Source of the DNA: Nostoc parmelioides FACHB-3921
GTDB taxonomy: Bacteria > Cyanobacteriota > Cyanobacteriia > Cyanobacteriales > Nostocaceae
DNA length: 64,000 nucleotides
Reading direction: 5' to 3'
Assembly (NCBI RefSeq): GCF_014696625.1
Contig: NZ_JACJQL010000032.1
Location: 21,131 to 85,130 of the forward strand
Part shown: one piece after another, positions 62,033 through 64,000 of the stretch
How the letters are laid out: the number at the start of each line of letters is the position of its first letter
Position numbering within the stretch: the stretch's first letter is position 1
Translations under genes and position numbers: made by a program
The notes under the pieces: model-generated
Databases searched by the model: none
Told to the model about the DNA's origin: nothing
The model's input: the letters and a program-made list of their open reading frames with translations, nothing else

Positions 62033-63691
62033 TCAATGCCAAACAAATACCTTGGCTTCGTAAGGCCCGATATCAGTGATGATACCATCATCACCAGCTT
62101 CAACATCATAATCGCCAGTCCACTCATGCCATGTACCACCAGAGGGGAAATTAGGGACATGATAGCCGGCGAGGAAATCTTTGGAGAAATTCGTCACCAC
62201 TACCACACGAGAACCTTCATCATTCCAACGGCTGTAGACTAATACCTTGGCTTCTGGATTTTCGTGGATGAAATCAATATTTTCGGTATACAAGGCGTGA
62301 TTATTCTTACGTAACCCAATCAATCCTTTGTAATAATCAAACAAACTACGATTAAGATCATTACCTAAGAGTGTCCAATCAATTTTAGATTGGTCTTGTT
62401 GTTTGGGTTTATATTCGCCGAATTCTTCTCCCATCCAAATCAAAGGTACACCAACAGCTGTCATTAAAATCGCAGTTCCTAGTTTAGCCCTTCTAAAAGC
62501 TTCGTCGTGAAAAATTTCTCGATTACCTAGCTCCACCATAATATGGTCATGGTCATGGTTGGTGAGATAGTTCACAACATTAGTTGCACCCAAGAAACCT
62601 TGACGTTTAGGGTCAATGACATCTTTGAGGTTTTCTAAATCGAAGGTGTCACCGCATATATGAGCTTTAATGGTGTGGTAAAAACTATCATGCCAGCATC
62701 CATCCATAGGCCCATCTAGATTAGTAATGCTGGTGGTTTCTGGGATGTGTTCAGCAACATTATAGAATGGTTTTGCCCCGGCAGTGTTCTTGGCTTCTTG
62801 AGCAATCCAGTGCATGAAATCATAGTTGGCTATTTGCCTTGCAGCATCGTAGCGAATGCCATCTAGATGATATTCTCCGACCCAATATCTGACTGTATCA
62901 CCAATAAATTTTCTTGCTGGGTAAGTCTCTAAATTTTCATCATAGTGTTCGTAATTAAATTCTGGCCCCCAGTTATTATCAGGGTCGCGGGGTTCATGGT
63001 GATACCAATAGTCATGGTCAATTTGTGTTAATGGACTGGATGCTTCTGAGTGGTTATAAATCCCGTCCATAATGATGCGAATACCTCGTTGATGGCATTC
63101 ATCAACCAATTTTTTCAAATCAGCTGTAGAACCATAGCTGGATTCGGTAGCAAAGAAATAGCGAGGATTATAACCCCAACTATAATCACCTGGATATTCT
63201 TTTACTGGTAATAACTCAATAGCATTGATACCCAATTCACACAAATAATCTAATTTTTCAATAACGTGCTTATATTTACCCCGTGCATAGGGGTCATCCT
63301 CTCCACCAGAAAAGTCACCTACGTGTAATTCATATATGACTAATTCATGGTCAGCAGGTAAAGGTTTATCATCATGTTGCCAAACATATGTATCAACAAT
63401 TTTTTCACCATCTTTTATTTTGATGATGCCATTATCTTTACCACTTAATTCATCAATATCAGTAGCATAAGGGTCTGTAACATCGACCCATTGATCTTCT
63501 TCAAAAAACCATGATCTTGTTTGTACACGAAATTTATATTGATATGTACCATCTTCTAATTCAACGGTTGTGCGAAAATAACCATCATCACCTTTTTGCA
63601 TAGGAATTTCTTGCCAATCGGAAAATGAGGCAATTAATGCTGCTCCTTTGTTATAGGGTGCAAATAAAGTAAATTCAATGGGCTTTGCCAT
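62033..63691 (-). CDS. GH13 alpha-glucan enzyme with N-terminal CBM48 (branching-enzyme-like)
   Basis: A 552-residue alpha-amylase-family enzyme. CBM48 (about 1-90; TLFAPYNKGAALIASFSDWQ) precedes the (beta/alpha)8 barrel. GH13 motifs: MDGIYNHSEASSP (region I), DGIRYDAARQIANY (region II, nucleophile Asp), YNVAEHIPE (region III, acid Glu) and NYLTNHDHDH (region IV). It resembles 1,4-alpha-glucan branching proteins but is shorter than GlgB (about 620-770), so the exact reaction (branching, trehalohydrolase-type or amylase) is open. ATG start. Convergent with nifH. Confidence 0.88.
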   Translation of the reverse strand: MAKPIEFTLFAPYNKGAALIASFSDWQEIPMQKGDDGYFRTTVELEDGTYQYKFRVQTRSWFFEEDQWVDVTDPYATDIDELSGKDNGIIKIKDGEKIVDTYVWQHDDKPLPADHELVIYELHVGDFSGGEDDPYARGKYKHVIEKLDYLCELGINAIELLPVKEYPGDYSWGYNPRYFFATESSYGSTADLKKLVDECHQRGIRIIMDGIYNHSEASSPLTQIDHDYWYHHEPRDPDNNWGPEFNYEHYDENLETYPARKFIGDTVRYWVGEYHLDGIRYDAARQIANYDFMHWIAQEAKNTAGAKPFYNVAEHIPETTSITNLDGPMDGCWHDSFYHTIKAHICGDTFDLENLKDVIDPKRQGFLGATNVVNYLTNHDHDHIMVELGNREIFHDEAFRRAKLGTAILMTAVGVPLIWMGEEFGEYKPKQQDQSKIDWTLLGNDLNRSLFDYYKGLIGLRKNNHALYTENIDFIHENPEAKVLVYSRWNDEGSRVVVVTNFSKDFLAGYHVPNFPSGGTWHEWTGDYDVEAGDDGIITDIGPYEAKVFVWH

Positions 63692-64000
63692 AAAAATCAG
63701 TAAAATATAAAATGCTAGTATTAAGTATTTTCTAAATTATTAATCGATTTGCAAATCGGTCGTAGGAAATAATTAGTTTTATACTTCCTCTATCAGCAGA
63801 TGGATGGTCTACTCTATCAATAGATTATTTATTGGTGACTCAAATATTTAAATGATGATGTTTCGACAAAAATACATTGTCTACTGTCACATCCGTGAGA
63901 GGTTAAAGTAATTGCACATTTGTCAAGAGGGTGCAGGAAAAGGGGATAGATCCAGCTTGAAGACTGGTTTTCGTAGGGCTTTGACTACGCCTAAATCTTG
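63692..64000. other. Upstream region of the GH13 gene, right window edge
   Basis: About 310 bases, AT-rich. It should hold the GH13 promoter. No second gene start was recognised before the window ends. Confidence 0.4.

Overview
The window comes from a filamentous, heterocyst-forming cyanobacterium of the Nostoc/Anabaena group. The evidence is photosystem genes (psbI, psaX), CP12, bicarbonate uptake genes, nitrogenase nifH, very frequent GCGATCGC (HIP1) octamers, short tandem heptamer repeats of the cagttaa/caactga type, and a large set of multi-sensor histidine kinases. No rRNA, tRNA or CRISPR array was seen. The bulk of the window has moderate, AT-leaning composition; the segment at about 44.9-50.0 kb looks visibly richer in G+C.

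Layout. 0-4.5 kb: end of pstC, pstA, two pstB genes and a tlyA-type methyltransferase; the second PstB has lost its Q-loop glutamine. 4.7-17 kb: mostly single genes, namely CP12, a dynamin-like/DUF697 GTPase, a two-domain sulfurtransferase, a secreted DsbA-like protein, a DUF72 protein, a PEP-CTERM protein, a DUF429 protein, glycogen phosphorylase and a hexapeptide acetyltransferase. 17.4-31 kb: psbI, an LptD-like DUF3769 protein, a signalling cluster (GAF/PAS histidine kinase, REC-PAS kinase, CheY-like regulator), lipA, psaX, a branched-chain amino acid permease (natD-like), a hybrid kinase and larE. 31-44 kb: DUF4864, an SGNH hydrolase, a DNA methyltransferase, cyanate lyase, a possible CcmS-like protein, a decayed ABC exporter holding a MITE-like insertion, an SPFH protein, DUF1824, an ABC-F protein, a pentapeptide protein, purT, and a small operon with a nonsense-interrupted PIN-like gene. 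44.9-50.1 kb: a compact inorganic-carbon module, bicA - (bicA 5' remnant) - sbtA - sbtB - Na+/H+ antiporter, bounded by strong terminator hairpins. 50-64 kb: hypothetical genes, a sensor kinase, an NFU protein, a GH57 enzyme, a Ser/Thr kinase, a broken high-light-inducible (Hlip) gene, a free-standing nifH and a GH13 enzyme.

How the genes work together. The carbon module pairs two Na+-dependent bicarbonate transporters with the PII-like regulator of one of them and an antiporter that can restore the Na+ gradient. Glycogen phosphorylase, GH57 and GH13 enzymes cover alpha-glucan turnover but are scattered. The pst genes are a phosphate import operon that starts outside the window.

The most distinctive signals are: the carbon module with its truncated bicA duplicate; three genes each broken at a conserved codon (Hlip Glu to TAA, PIN-like Glu to TAA, ABC exporter Trp to TAG); a MITE-like element inserted at TA inside the dead ABC exporter; a degenerate PstB paralogue; a candidate bilin-binding GAF domain; and a family of G-rich/C-rich low-complexity inverted arrays placed directly after stop codons. 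I found no clearly new multi-gene system.
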